Positions 1 through 9,113 of a DNA stretch of 64,000 nucleotides are shown here, in pieces. The stretch comes from Sporolactobacillus sp. CQH2019 (GTDB taxonomy: Bacteria > Bacillota > Bacilli > Bacillales > Sporolactobacillaceae). The notes below the pieces were generated by a model, which saw nothing but the letters and a program-made list of their open reading frames with translations, was not told the DNA's origin and ran no database searches. A program made the position numbers and the translations under genes. The DNA lies in assembly GCF_028765345.1 (NCBI RefSeq), contig NZ_JARAJZ010000001.1, forward strand, positions 62,001 through 126,000, written 5' to 3'. Each line of letters starts with the position of its first letter. Positions within the stretch are counted from its first letter, which is position 1.

Positions 1-1455
1 CTCGCGGGTGTTTTCTCCGACCTTCTCGCGGTAATACTCGTATTTGATTCTTTCCTGGGCAGCGTGCTGGTCGATAATATACAGCCCGTCTTCATTTTGG
101 GCAAAAATGTAGGTGCCGTGCATCTGGCCGATCGGATAGAGTTTCGGCATCCGCCGCTGCGGTTCCCGGCCGGCCGGCAGCGCATCCGGCGATGGCGGCA
201 AAATCTCGTCATTATCCGTCGTTTCAGAAGCCGCGGCTGTTTCGCCCGGCACCGTCGTTTTTTCAACGCTGAACGCGCTTTGATCCAGTTCGCGAACCTG
301 CTCCGGCTCGGCAAAAGAAGGCGGAAAATCCCCTATTTCTTCCGGGGATGTCTTCCCTTCTGCCGAAAAATCCGGACCGGTCACAACACCCGGCGAAAAA
401 TTCATCGCCTGCTGCGCGGATTGAGGACGATCTTCGGGATTTTTTCTTGTGCTGACCGAAGGAATCAGACGTTCCCTGTGAAAAGCCGAACGGATGATAC
501 TTGTAACCAGGGCGCAAAGATCCCTTTCTTTGCTGATACGCGCCTCAAGTTTTGCCGGGTGAACGTTGACGTCAATCAGAGAAGGATCCATTTTAATATG
601 GATCACGCATATCGGATAACGGCCGATCATTGTTAAGGTATGGTAGCCTTCCATGATCGCGCCGAAAATCGGATAGTTTCTGATATAGCGATTGTTGACG
701 AATATATAGACATACTGACGGCCGGCGCGGGAAATCTGCGGATGGACGGCCAGCCCCTCGACATGAAAATCAAGCGAGTCGCCGGAAAAAGGAATCGCGG
801 CTTTTGCCGTGCGGATGCCGTAAATGGCACTCAGCACATGGCTGAGCTCGCCGCTGCCGTTCGTTTGAAAAACCGTTTTGCCTTCATGAACCAGGCTGAA
901 GCGGATACTCGGATAGGACAGTGCCATCCGATTGACAACATCGGTGATCCGGCCCAGTTCCGTGTGGATACTTTTCAGGTACTTCAGCCGTGCGGGCGTA
1001 TTGTAAAAGAGCCGGCTGACCTTGATCTCGGTTCCCTTTCTGCTCTCGGCAATTCCGGACTGGATGAGATGTCCTCCCTGCAGTAAAAGATGCGTTCCGG
1101 GGTTTTCACCGTCCGACGTTTTCAGTTCCAGATAGGAAACAGCCGCGATGCTGGGCAGCGCCTCGCCGCGGAAACCGAGCGTATGGATATGAAAGAGATC
1201 CGAGTCATTGTGAATTTTACTTGTCGCGTGCCGTTCGAAGGCAATCAGGCAGTCTTCGGAAGCGAACCCCCGACCGTTATCGGTGACCTTTATCGTTTTC
1301 AGGCCGCCCTCTTCCACCTCGATCTTTACAGAGCCCGCCTCCGCGTCGATCGCGTTCTCGACCAGTTCCTTGACAACCGAAGCCGGCCGCTCGACGACCT
1401 CGCCGGCCGCGATTTTATTGGCCAGCGACTCACTGAGCCGTTTAATGACGCCCAT
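1..1455 (-). CDS. mutL: DNA mismatch repair protein MutL (C-terminus beyond window)
   Basis: MutL couples mismatch recognition by MutS to strand incision and repair. The visible 485 codons start MGVIKRLSES behind an AAGGAAGGG ribosome site. The GHKL ATPase motifs are present: ELVENAIDA near residue 30, DNGRG near 60 and GFRGEAL near 95. A low-complexity Pro/Glu linker follows, and then DQHAAQERIKYE from residue 462, the DQHA(X)2E(X)4E metal-binding motif of MutL proteins that nick DNA themselves. That motif is expected in a genome without MutH. The gene runs off the left edge, so the protein is incomplete here. It follows mutS by 33 bp on the same strand, the classic mutSL pair. Confidence 0.97.
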   Translation of the reverse strand, partial: MGVIKRLSESLANKIAAGEVVERPASVVKELVENAIDAEAGSVKIEVEEGGLKTIKVTDNGRGFASEDCLIAFERHATSKIHNDSDLFHIHTLGFRGEALPSIAAVSYLELKTSDGENPGTHLLLQGGHLIQSGIAESRKGTEIKVSRLFYNTPARLKYLKSIHTELGRITDVVNRMALSYPSIRFSLVHEGKTVFQTNGSGELSHVLSAIYGIRTAKAAIPFSGDSLDFHVEGLAVHPQISRAGRQYVYIFVNNRYIRNYPIFGAIMEGYHTLTMIGRYPICVIHIKMDPSLIDVNVHPAKLEARISKERDLCALVTSIIRSAFHRERLIPSVSTRKNPEDRPQSAQQAMNFSPGVVTGPDFSAEGKTSPEEIGDFPPSFAEPEQVRELDQSAFSVEKTTVPGETAAASETTDNDEILPPSPDALPAGREPQRRMPKLYPIGQMHGTYIFAQNEDGLYIIDQHAAQERIKYEYYREKVGENTRE

Positions 1456-1488
1456 TCTTCATCCCTTCCTTTTTCTTATCGAGCAGAC

Positions 1489-4143
1489 TCACTGCTTTAA
1501 TTCTTTTTGCAGGGCATACAGGCGGTTCATCGCTTCCATCGGCGTCATCGTCAGCAGGTCAAGCCCGGAAAGCTGATGAATGACCTTCTGCTCCCGTGTA
1601 TTCATTGCCTTTTTCGCCGATCTGGGAGCGGGGTCGGCAAAGAAAGCGAGTTGTTCCGTTCCCTCGTTTTCCGGATCCGGAGAGGAAGGCTCATCGGCTG
1701 CCGCTGTTTCCCTGATCGTCTCGTGTTCATGGCCGGAATCCGGCCGTTCTTCTTTAACCCTATCGTTGTTCGAAGGCTGTTCCAGTCCTTTTAAAATCTC
1801 ATCTGCACGCTCAATCAGATCGTCCGGCAGGCCGGCAAGCTTGGCCACATGGATTCCATAACTCTTGTCGGCCTGGCCGTCAAGGACTTTATGCAGAAAA
1901 ACCACTTTCCCGTTTTCTTCCATAGCGCCGACATGAATATTTTTCAGCCTCGGCAGCTTCTCTTCAAGAAACGTCAGCTCATGATAATGCGTTGAAAAAA
2001 AAGTTTTTGCGGAAATATGACGGTGAATATATTCAACGATTGCCTGGGCAATGGCAATTCCGTCATAGGTCGACGTCCCCCGCCCGATTTCATCGAGCAG
2101 AATCAGGCTGTTCTGAGTGGCATGGGTCAAAGCATATTTCGCTTCGTTCATTTCCACCATGAAGGTACTCTGACCGGATACGAGATCGTCCGCAGCCCCT
2201 ATCCGGGTAAAGATCTGATCAAAGACCGGCAGCACAGCCTCGTCGGCCGGGACAAAACAGCCGATCTGAGCCATGATCGCCGCAAGAGCGGCCTGGCGCA
2301 TGTATGTGCTTTTTCCGCCCATATTCGGACCCGTGATCAGCAGCATGTCGCATGCTCGGTCCATGCTGATATCATTGGCAACGAAGGCACCGTCGCGCAT
2401 CACTTTCTCAATAACCGGATGACGGCTGTTCTTGATTTTAAGAATTCTTTTGTTTGAAAAAGAAGGCGCAACATAACCGTTTCTGTCGCTGACGGAAGCA
2501 AAACTCTGGAGAACATCGAGGCTGCTTACCAGTCTTGCCAGTTGCTGCAGACGCGCCGCGTATTCCTTGATTTTAAGACGGACGTCGCTGAAAATCCGAT
2601 ACTCAAGGCCGACCCGTTTCTCCTCCGCTTCGAGGATGATCCGCTCTTTTTCTTTTAGCTCCGGCGTAATGAACCGTTCGGCATTGGACAGCGTTTGTCT
2701 TCTTTCGTAGCGCCCTTCCGGCAGCAGTTTAAGATTGGGCCGCGACACCTCGATATAATAACCGAATACACGATTATAGCCGACTTTAAGTGATCTAATC
2801 CCGGTTTCCTGCCGCTCTTTCGCTTCCAGTTCGGCGATCCAGCGTTTTCCGTTTTTGGAGGCGTCGCGATAACGGTCCAGCGTTTCATCGTATCCCTGCT
2901 TGATCATACCGCCGTCTGCCGTGGAAAACGGCGGATCATCGACGATTGCCCGGCCGATCAGCGAGCAGACCTCGGCACACGGATCCATCTCTTCACCATA
3001 ACGCGTCAACGGGCCGTCCTTGATCCCGGCAAGCACCTGCTTAATTTGCGGAACCTGTTCGAGAGAACGTTTCAGCTGCACCACTTCACGCGGATTGACA
3101 TTCCCGAACGACACGCGTCCGACCAGACGTTCGAGGTCGTAGACGTTGCCGAGCGCGGAACGCAGTGTCTCGCGTTCCAGCATATGCGCCTTCAGCGCAC
3201 CCACGGCAGCGAGCCGTTCTTCAATCTTCTCCTGATTCAGCAGCGGTTTCTCAATCCACTGTTTCAGCCGTCTGCCGCCCATCGCCGTTTTGACGTCGTC
3301 GAGCAGCCAAAGCAGCGAGCCGTATGTTTTTTTATTGCGGTTCGTCTGAGTCAGCTCCAGATTGCGCCGTGAATGGGGATCAATCATCATGTATTCATTA
3401 ATATGATAGACATCGGCCGGCTGAAGATGATCCAGCGAGCGTTTCTGCGTCGTCTGAAGATAGTCCAGCAGCCTGCCGAGCGCGGAAAGCAGTTTTTCCT
3501 GATCGATTCCTGCCGCGTTGGCTGCCAGCTCTATGGGAACCGTATCACGTTCATTCTCAGAAACGGTCACACCGAGCTGTTCCACCAGCATCTTCTTTTT
3601 TTCTTCATCAAAACGGGGATCAAGCACCACCTCACGCACATCGTTCGCATCGATCTCCTGAATCACGCCGTCCCATGCCGAAATCAGAGTGACCTTCGTC
3701 TCTCCGGTCGTCAGGTCGCTCAGCGCGAACCCGTACGAACCGTCGCCGAATGCGCTCAGAGCCGCCAGATAATTATTTTTTTTCGGTTCGAGCGACTCGT
3801 CCTCCATGACCGTCCCGGGCGTGATCATCTGAATCACTTCCCGTTTGACCATCCCCTTAGCCAGCTTCGGATCCTCCATCTGTTCGCAGATGGCAATCTT
3901 GTAACCCTTATCGATCAATACCTTGATGTACTGCTTGACCGCATGATACGGCACGCCGCACATCGGTATGTATTCATCCTTTCCGCCGTTCCGTGAAGTC
4001 AATGCGATTTCAAGCTCTTTCGACGCTTTCTTTGCGTCCTCAAAGAACATTTCATAAAAATCACCCAACCGGAAAAACAAAAAAGCGTCGGGATACTGCG
4101 CTTTAATGGCCAGATATTGCTGAATCATCGGTGTATAACTCAT
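1489..4143 (-). CDS. mutS: DNA mismatch repair protein MutS
   Basis: MutS recognises mismatches and small loops and recruits MutL. The 884-residue protein carries the N-terminal mismatch-reading motif RLGDFYEMF (the Phe-x-Glu wedge), clamp and lever domains, and an ABC-type ATPase with Walker A GPNMGGKST at residues 605-613, followed by LLDEIGRGTSTYDG. An acidic, Ser/Pro-rich linker (about residues 800-845) precedes the C-terminal helix that binds MutL or the sliding clamp in relatives; the clamp role is inference. Length is slightly above the usual 850-860 because of this linker. It is the first gene of the mutS-mutL unit. Confidence 0.98.
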   Translation of the reverse strand: MSYTPMIQQYLAIKAQYPDAFLFFRLGDFYEMFFEDAKKASKELEIALTSRNGGKDEYIPMCGVPYHAVKQYIKVLIDKGYKIAICEQMEDPKLAKGMVKREVIQMITPGTVMEDESLEPKKNNYLAALSAFGDGSYGFALSDLTTGETKVTLISAWDGVIQEIDANDVREVVLDPRFDEEKKKMLVEQLGVTVSENERDTVPIELAANAAGIDQEKLLSALGRLLDYLQTTQKRSLDHLQPADVYHINEYMMIDPHSRRNLELTQTNRNKKTYGSLLWLLDDVKTAMGGRRLKQWIEKPLLNQEKIEERLAAVGALKAHMLERETLRSALGNVYDLERLVGRVSFGNVNPREVVQLKRSLEQVPQIKQVLAGIKDGPLTRYGEEMDPCAEVCSLIGRAIVDDPPFSTADGGMIKQGYDETLDRYRDASKNGKRWIAELEAKERQETGIRSLKVGYNRVFGYYIEVSRPNLKLLPEGRYERRQTLSNAERFITPELKEKERIILEAEEKRVGLEYRIFSDVRLKIKEYAARLQQLARLVSSLDVLQSFASVSDRNGYVAPSFSNKRILKIKNSRHPVIEKVMRDGAFVANDISMDRACDMLLITGPNMGGKSTYMRQAALAAIMAQIGCFVPADEAVLPVFDQIFTRIGAADDLVSGQSTFMVEMNEAKYALTHATQNSLILLDEIGRGTSTYDGIAIAQAIVEYIHRHISAKTFFSTHYHELTFLEEKLPRLKNIHVGAMEENGKVVFLHKVLDGQADKSYGIHVAKLAGLPDDLIERADEILKGLEQPSNNDRVKEERPDSGHEHETIRETAAADEPSSPDPENEGTEQLAFFADPAPRSAKKAMNTREQKVIHQLSGLDLLTMTPMEAMNRLYALQKELKQ

Positions 4144-4183
4144 TAATCGCCCACTCCAACTTCTTTCTTTTACCTATCTTTTA

Positions 4184-4192
4184 ATTATAGCA
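4184..4192 (-). promoter_or_regulatory. Likely mutS promoter -10 (extended)
   Basis: On the minus strand TGCTATAAT gives a perfect -10 with an upstream TGn extension, about 40 bp before the mutS start. No good -35 box is seen, as is common for extended -10 promoters. Confidence 0.6.
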
Positions 4193-4245
4193 CACGTTTA
4201 AGAGATGATAAGCGCTGCACAGGCCGCACAGTCGGCGGAATCTTT

Positions 4246-4282
4246 TCATAAAAAAAGAAAGAGAGAAGATCTGCTCTTCTCC
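4246..4282 (-). terminator. Rho-independent terminator after cotE
   Basis: Minus-strand GAGAAGA-loop-TCTTCTC stem (4263-4281) followed by a long T-rich run. It lies directly at the cotE stop codon and separates cotE from mutS. Confidence 0.75.
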
Positions 4283-4283
4283 C

Positions 4284-4850
4284 TCATTCTTCCGATTCGG
4301 TATCCTCATCTTCTGTCAGAAATTCCGAGTCAAGCCCGTTCAATTCCTTTTCCAGCTCTTCATCCTCTTCGGTCTCTTCCGCTTCGATCAGTCCGTCGTC
4401 ATCGACCCTGACCTTTACTTTTGTTTCGCCGATGACCTCGACCAGAAATTCTCTTTCAACCTGCGCCACGACCTTGTTGCCGTTCGGCGCGATCTTCGCT
4501 TCCAGACAATTCGGTTCCTGAAGCGGGCGGCACGAAACATCCGCCCGATCGGAAAATGCCCTTTTGTCACGGAGAGTCAGCGGCACACGGTCCCGATAGC
4601 CGACCGTTTCGCAAACCACTTCCGTCCTCGTGTTGTTGTTGTAAGAATACCAGGTATTAATGTCATAAGTTCCTTCGACGACGACGGCATCCTTCTGGTA
4701 TTGCGTCTTGAATTTATGGTTGATGACCCAGCATCCGAGGATGTTCGAAGGTTTATGCGTTGGTGTCACGGTATGCGCAGACTGGCTGAATTTTTTCCCT
4801 TTGCCGCAGACAGCCTTTGTAATAATTTCCCTGTAAGCATTCTCTGCCAA
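4284..4850 (-). CDS. cotE: Spore coat morphogenetic protein CotE
   Basis: CotE is the scaffold that organises the outer coat (and, in some species, exosporium attachment) around the forespore, acting in the mother cell. The 188-residue product has the conserved family body, including YREIITKAVCGKGKKF and ILGCWVINH near the N-terminus, and the typical very acidic C-terminal tail rich in Glu and Asp, used in relatives for self-association. The start is fixed by an AAAGGAGGT site. Its place between ricA and mutS matches B. subtilis. A sigma-K-like promoter lies just upstream and a terminator just downstream, so it is probably monocistronic. Confidence 0.97.
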   Translation of the reverse strand: MAENAYREIITKAVCGKGKKFSQSAHTVTPTHKPSNILGCWVINHKFKTQYQKDAVVVEGTYDINTWYSYNNNTRTEVVCETVGYRDRVPLTLRDKRAFSDRADVSCRPLQEPNCLEAKIAPNGNKVVAQVEREFLVEVIGETKVKVRVDDDGLIEAEETEEDEELEKELNGLDSEFLTEDEDTESEE

Positions 4851-4882
4851 AAGTCCAAACCTCCTTTGCCTTCTTCACTGTC

Positions 4883-4911
4883 ATGTTATGCAGGGCGAAT
4901 GACACGTGTGA
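4883..4911 (-). promoter_or_regulatory. Candidate sigma-K promoter of cotE
   Basis: Minus strand: CACA (4911-4908), a 16-bp spacer, then CATAACATG (4891-4883). This is close to the sigma-K pattern AC at -35 and CATAnnnTA at -10. B. subtilis cotE is known to have a sigma-K promoter in addition to a sigma-E one, so position and type agree. Promoter pattern matching by eye is only suggestive. Confidence 0.5.
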
Positions 4912-5024
4912 ATGGCAAGGAGAAATGCTTTCGGGCGAAAAATGCCCGGCAGGATCTTCCGTACGTAAAACCTTTTTTCGGCGGATTGCCGCTCAGCTGC
5001 AGCCGTGCGGCGGACTGTAGAAAT

Positions 5025-5408
5025 CTATTCCGGTTTCCGTGTTTCAGTCTGCTGCGCTTCCCCGCCTATGCGTTTCGACATCAGATTGACCATCAGCTGC
5101 AGAAAATCATTGACATCTTCCTGAGACTGCCTGAATTCCTGAACCACGGGAATCGCATTCAGTTCCGCCTGCAGACGGTCGATTTTTTCCTCATTTTGTC
5201 TGTAGGCTTCGTGTTTTTGAAAATGCTGCAGATTGACCGATTCCTTTTGAAGCTTTTTGATTTCATCGATCAGACGCTGTACTTTTTGATTGGCGCTGAT
5301 TTTCGTTTCAGCCTGCTTGTAAAAACGGATCGGCTCCGCAGATGCCAGGTGGTCGGCGATTTTCCTGGCCCTGGCCAAGATGTCTTCTGTTGAATAAGAT
5401 TTGTTCAT
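5025..5408 (-). CDS. ricA: RicA (YmcA), RNase Y specificity factor
   Basis: RicA works with RicF (YlbF) and RicT (YaaT) in the complex that directs RNase Y maturation of operon mRNAs and promotes sporulation, competence and biofilm formation. The 127-residue helical protein matches the YlbF/YmcA family across its length, for example [18 protein letters not shown] and [20 protein letters not shown]. It overlaps the miaB stop by 4 nt (ATGA), so the two are translationally coupled, as in B. subtilis. It ends in a short charged tail and contains no cysteine at all, unlike the B. subtilis protein, which has a cysteine near its C-terminus; see findings. Confidence 0.93.
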   Translation of the reverse strand: MNKSYSTEDILARARKIADHLASAEPIRFYKQAETKISANQKVQRLIDEIKKLQKESVNLQHFQKHEAYRQNEEKIDRLQAELNAIPVVQEFRQSQEDVNDFLQLMVNLMSKRIGGEAQQTETRKPE

Positions 5409-6892
5409 CGCCCGGCAGCCTCAGGTTCTCTCTGCCACTCACCATCGAGCGACCACATCTTTGCATCCGTAATTTTGACATGGACCAGTTCGCCGATCAA
5501 TGATTTCGGTCCCCGAAAATTGACCACCTTGTTTGTCCGTGTATGGCCCGACAGAACTTCGCTGTTTTTTCGGCTCTCCCCTTCAACCAGCACCTCAACC
5601 ACCTGGTCCTGATAACGGGCATTGCTTGCTGACGCCAGTTCGTCAATCAGTTTATTCAGGCGCAGAAGCCGTTCCTTCTTGACTTCCATCGGCACATTGT
5701 CCGTCATGCGGGCAGCCGGCGTCCCGGCACGCGGAGAATAGATAAACGTGTAAGCACCGTCAAAGCGGCATTCGCGGACAAGAGAGAGCGTATCCTCGAA
5801 CTGTTCTTCCGTTTCGTTCGGAAACCCGACAATGATGTCGGTTGTAAACGAAGCATTCGGCACCGCTTTTTTAATTTTATTGAATAGACTCAGATAGCGT
5901 TCGCGCGTGTAGCCGCGGCCCATAATCTTCAGAATCTCCGAATTTCCCGACTGTACCGGAAGATGAATGTGTTCGCACAGATTGCCGCCCTTGCCCAGCA
6001 CCTCGATCAGATGATCATCGAAATCTTTCGGATGGCTTGTTGTAAAGCGCACACGCGGAATGCCGATTTTGCGGATTTCATCCATCAGATTGCCAAGTCC
6101 GTAATCTTCAAGATCCTGCAAATCTTTGCCATAAGCGTTGACATTCTGTCCAAGCAGTGTGATCTCCTTATACCCCCGGCGGGCAAGATCGCGGACTTCC
6201 TCAATAATTTCTTCGGGCCGGCGGCTTCTTTCTTTGCCGCGCGTATACGGCACAATACAATAGGTGCAGAATTTATCGCAGCCGTACATAATATTGACCC
6301 AGGCCTGAAAATGTCCGCGCCGCGACTGGGGCAGATTTTCAACAATGTCGCCCTCTTTCGACCAGACTTCGACGACCATTTCCTTGCTGAAAAGCGCTTC
6401 TTTCAGGAGCTGCGGCAGGCGATGAATGTTGTGGGTGCCGAAAATCAGATCAACCTGAGGATACTTTTGCAGAATCTTATTAACTACCGTCTCCTCCTGC
6501 GCCATACAGCCGCAGACGCCGAGAATCAGCCCCGGTTTTTCCCTTTTCAGAGGTTTCAGATGGCCGATTTCGCCGAACACCTTGTTTTCGGCATTTTCAC
6601 GGATCGCACACGTATTTATTAAAATGACATCGGCGTCATAGACGTCTTCAGTCTCCTGATAACCCATTTCCTCAAGGATTCCGCCCATGACCTCGGTATC
6701 ATGCTCGTTCATCTGACAGCCATAGGTTTCAACCAGATATTTTTTGCCCCGCCCGATCGCTTTCATGTCGTCGGGAATACTGAAATTATTTATGATATGA
6801 ACCGATTCTCTGCGGCGCCTTCTGGCTGCCCTGAGAGAAGGCGGCTGGAAATATTTTGAAAAATCAACTTTGCTGAATTTTGATTCGACCAC
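5405..6892 (-). CDS. miaB: tRNA-2-methylthio-N6-isopentenyladenosine synthase MiaB
   Basis: MiaB is a radical-SAM methylthiotransferase that converts i6A37 to ms2i6A37 in tRNAs reading codons that begin with U. The N-terminal UPF0004 domain carries three cluster cysteines ([31 protein letters not shown]), the radical-SAM loop is CDKFCTYC, and a C-terminal TRAM domain follows. The chosen start is GTG at 6892, preceded by GAAAGGGGG at proper spacing, giving 495 residues; an in-frame TTG at 6910 is the alternative. The N-terminal extension before the Fe-S domain is usual for Bacillales MiaB. It is followed by ricA with a 4-nt overlap. Confidence 0.95.
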   Translation of the reverse strand: MVESKFSKVDFSKYFQPPSLRAARRRRRESVHIINNFSIPDDMKAIGRGKKYLVETYGCQMNEHDTEVMGGILEEMGYQETEDVYDADVILINTCAIRENAENKVFGEIGHLKPLKREKPGLILGVCGCMAQEETVVNKILQKYPQVDLIFGTHNIHRLPQLLKEALFSKEMVVEVWSKEGDIVENLPQSRRGHFQAWVNIMYGCDKFCTYCIVPYTRGKERSRRPEEIIEEVRDLARRGYKEITLLGQNVNAYGKDLQDLEDYGLGNLMDEIRKIGIPRVRFTTSHPKDFDDHLIEVLGKGGNLCEHIHLPVQSGNSEILKIMGRGYTRERYLSLFNKIKKAVPNASFTTDIIVGFPNETEEQFEDTLSLVRECRFDGAYTFIYSPRAGTPAARMTDNVPMEVKKERLLRLNKLIDELASASNARYQDQVVEVLVEGESRKNSEVLSGHTRTNKVVNFRGPKSLIGELVHVKITDAKMWSLDGEWQREPEAAGR

Positions 6893-6923
6893 AGCATGGC
6901 CCCCTTTCAAATCTCATCCCTAA

Positions 6924-6952
6924 ATTATAACAAACTCAACATTCTATTGAAA
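6924..6952 (-). promoter_or_regulatory. Sigma-A promoter of miaB-ricA
   Basis: Minus strand TTTCAA (6952-6947), 17-bp spacer, TATAAT (6929-6924) with TGT just before the -10. It stands back to back with the promoter of the two-component operon. Confidence 0.65.
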
Positions 6953-7003
6953 GAAAAGGGCCGTGCCGAAAACGTCCGGATCGGATTTCATCAATATAAA
7001 CCA

Positions 7004-7012
7004 TGCTATACT
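7004..7012 (+). promoter_or_regulatory. Extended -10 promoter of the two-component operon
   Basis: TGCTATACT, 36 bp before the response-regulator start. The -35 region is poor, which suggests dependence on the TGn extension or an activator, possibly the response regulator itself (inference). Confidence 0.5.
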
Positions 7013-7047
7013 AATAGTGGATCTGATAATGAATGAGGGATAAAAAC

Positions 7048-7728
7048 ATGAAAATACTGCTTGCGGAAGATGATCAGCGTTTAGGAAAATTAATGATAAA
7101 AATGTTGAAAAAAGAACAGTTCACAGCGGACTGGGTGATGGACGGGACAAGCGCCTACGACCAGGCGATGACCGGAGATTACGATGTGATTGTTCTGGAC
7201 TGGATGCTGCCCGGGCACGACGGTATCGAGGTCAGCAAGGCCCTCCGCAAAGACGGATACAGCGGGGCAATCTTAATGCTGACAGCGAGAGGATCCCTGG
7301 ACGACCGGGTCAGCGGGCTTGACGCCGGCGCGGATGATTACATGATGAAACCATTCGCCTTTGAAGAACTGTTCGCGCGCATCCGCTCGCTGTCGAGAAG
7401 GAACTTTTTCCCGATCGATCATGATGTGATGCATACCCATGACCTGACGATCGATCTCACCAATCATCTGACGAAAAAGGGCGATCTGTCCATCAGCCTG
7501 ACGCCGCGGGAATTCCAGCTGCTCGTCTATTTTGTGAAAAATTCCGGCAGGGTGCTTTCAAAAGAAAATATTCTGTCAAGAGTCTGGGAGGAGGACAGCG
7601 AGGTGACATTCAACACCATGGAAGCCTATGTCAAGCTGCTGAGAAAAAAATTGGGTCAGTCAAAAAGAAACAGCTACATAAAAACGATACGCGGTTTAGG
7701 CTACATGTGGGTGGACGACCATGTTTAA
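7048..7728 (+). CDS. OmpR-family response regulator
   Basis: DNA-binding response regulator of a two-component system. The receiver domain has the acidic pair at residues 8-9, the phospho-acceptor Asp51 in VIVLDWMLPG, and the switch lysine in MMKPFAFEEL. The C-terminal winged helix (SLTPREFQLLVYF through KTIRGLGYMW) is the OmpR/PhoB type. The start is taken at ATG 7048 with GAGGG upstream, 226 residues, rather than the ATG 15 bp earlier that sits on the ribosome site. It overlaps the kinase gene by 8 nt. It resembles CiaR-like or YkoG-like regulators, but the signal cannot be read from sequence. Confidence 0.93.
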   Translation: MKILLAEDDQRLGKLMIKMLKKEQFTADWVMDGTSAYDQAMTGDYDVIVLDWMLPGHDGIEVSKALRKDGYSGAILMLTARGSLDDRVSGLDAGADDYMMKPFAFEELFARIRSLSRRNFFPIDHDVMHTHDLTIDLTNHLTKKGDLSISLTPREFQLLVYFVKNSGRVLSKENILSRVWEEDSEVTFNTMEAYVKLLRKKLGQSKRNSYIKTIRGLGYMWVDDHV

Positions 7729-8989
7729 GACCCTTCAGCGCAAGCTGACCCTCACTTACAGTATATGGTTCTTTCTGACTTTGGCCGTCATTTTTGTTAT
7801 TCTCTTCTTTGTGTTCAGAAATATGATCTACCAGTCGGTGAGCTGGCAGGTTGACGACATTGCCGGCGACCAGGCTTCGGAATATGCCCACACCCAGAAA
7901 CTTGAAGGCGGCGTTTTCAAACATTCGCTGCATCTGTTTGCCTTTCTGGCGAACAACGGGAACGATGTTGTTTACCGGGGAGCGCTTCCCGACGATCTCC
8001 GCCGCAGCATGATTCAGAAAATAGCCAAGAGACAAAAGACGGGATTAATAGAAGCCGTGACGCCGCATGGCGAAAAAAGCCTGATTATTTACGCCATGGA
8101 ACCCGTTGAGAAGGATGGCCGTCAGCTTGGTTACATTTTAGTCGGCAAGGAGATCAACCGGACGCATGAACAAATCGAAGGCTGGTTCAGGCTGTTGTTT
8201 GTGCTCAGCCTCGGTGCCGCCTGCCTTTCAGTGATTATCGCCCATTTTCTCGCCAGACGGGCCGTCCTTCCCGTCAAGCGCAATTATGAAAAACAGCGGG
8301 CCTTTGTCGCCGACGCAAGCCATGAAATGCGGACGCCGCTCAGCGTTTTCTCCGCTTCGCTTGAATTCTTCGAGGCCGAAGAAAAAGAGCGCCTGTCCGA
8401 ATCATCGCAGGAAACACTGAAAGATTTAAAAGATGAAGTTTCTGAAATGAATACACTGATCAGCCATCTCCTCGCTCTGGCGCGGGCCGACCGCGGTGCC
8501 CTGGCATCAAAAAGATCGGATTTCCCGCTCGGCCGGCTGACCCGGCCGATGATTCCCTATTACAAGCAAAAAGCGGACCGTGCACAAAAAAGATTTTCTT
8601 ATACTTTGCCTTCAAAGACCGTTTTTCTGAATGCCAATCCGACCGAAATCAAGCAGCTGCTGACCATTTTTCTGGACAACGCCTTAAAGTATACACAAAA
8701 GGGCGGCCTTGTCACGCTGAAAATATCGACGGATGAAAAAAGGCGGCTGCTCTGCTTTTCAGTTGAAGACACCGGCATCGGCATTCCCGAAGAAGATCAG
8801 AAGCATATCTTTGAACGTTTCTATCGGGTCGAGAAAGGCAGGACCCGGCAGAGCGGGGGAAGCGGGCTCGGACTGTCGATCGCCCGGGAAATCATCACGG
8901 CTTATAGCGGTCAGATTGACCTGAAAAGCATGCCCGGGAAGGGGACAACGTTTCAAGTGATCCTGCCGATTTTAAAGGCATTCGATTAA
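7721..8989 (+). CDS. Membrane sensor histidine kinase
   Basis: Partner kinase of the preceding response regulator. A membrane helix at about residues 11-33, an external domain of roughly 120 residues and a second helix near 155-175 are followed almost directly by the HisKA helix with phospho-acceptor His201 (DASHEMRTPLSVF). No convincing HAMP linker lies between the membrane and HisKA. The ATPase lobe shows the N box NALKYT, G1 DTGIGIP, F box FERFYRVEK and G2 GGSGLGLSI. The short sensor and lack of HAMP resemble CiaH-type kinases. Cognate pairing is supported by the 8-nt gene overlap; the ligand is unknown. Confidence 0.92.
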   Translation: MFKTLQRKLTLTYSIWFFLTLAVIFVILFFVFRNMIYQSVSWQVDDIAGDQASEYAHTQKLEGGVFKHSLHLFAFLANNGNDVVYRGALPDDLRRSMIQKIAKRQKTGLIEAVTPHGEKSLIIYAMEPVEKDGRQLGYILVGKEINRTHEQIEGWFRLLFVLSLGAACLSVIIAHFLARRAVLPVKRNYEKQRAFVADASHEMRTPLSVFSASLEFFEAEEKERLSESSQETLKDLKDEVSEMNTLISHLLALARADRGALASKRSDFPLGRLTRPMIPYYKQKADRAQKRFSYTLPSKTVFLNANPTEIKQLLTIFLDNALKYTQKGGLVTLKISTDEKRRLLCFSVEDTGIGIPEEDQKHIFERFYRVEKGRTRQSGGSGLGLSIAREIITAYSGQIDLKSMPGKGTTFQVILPILKAFD

Positions 8990-9113
8990 AATGAATATTC
9001 CCCTCAACTCATGGTATCCCGTCGGGCCACGCCGTGAAAGCGCCACAGATTTTTCCGAAAACGATCGGTTTGCACGAGCGGCAGCCTATTGCTCGGAATG
9101 TTCATGCAGCCGG

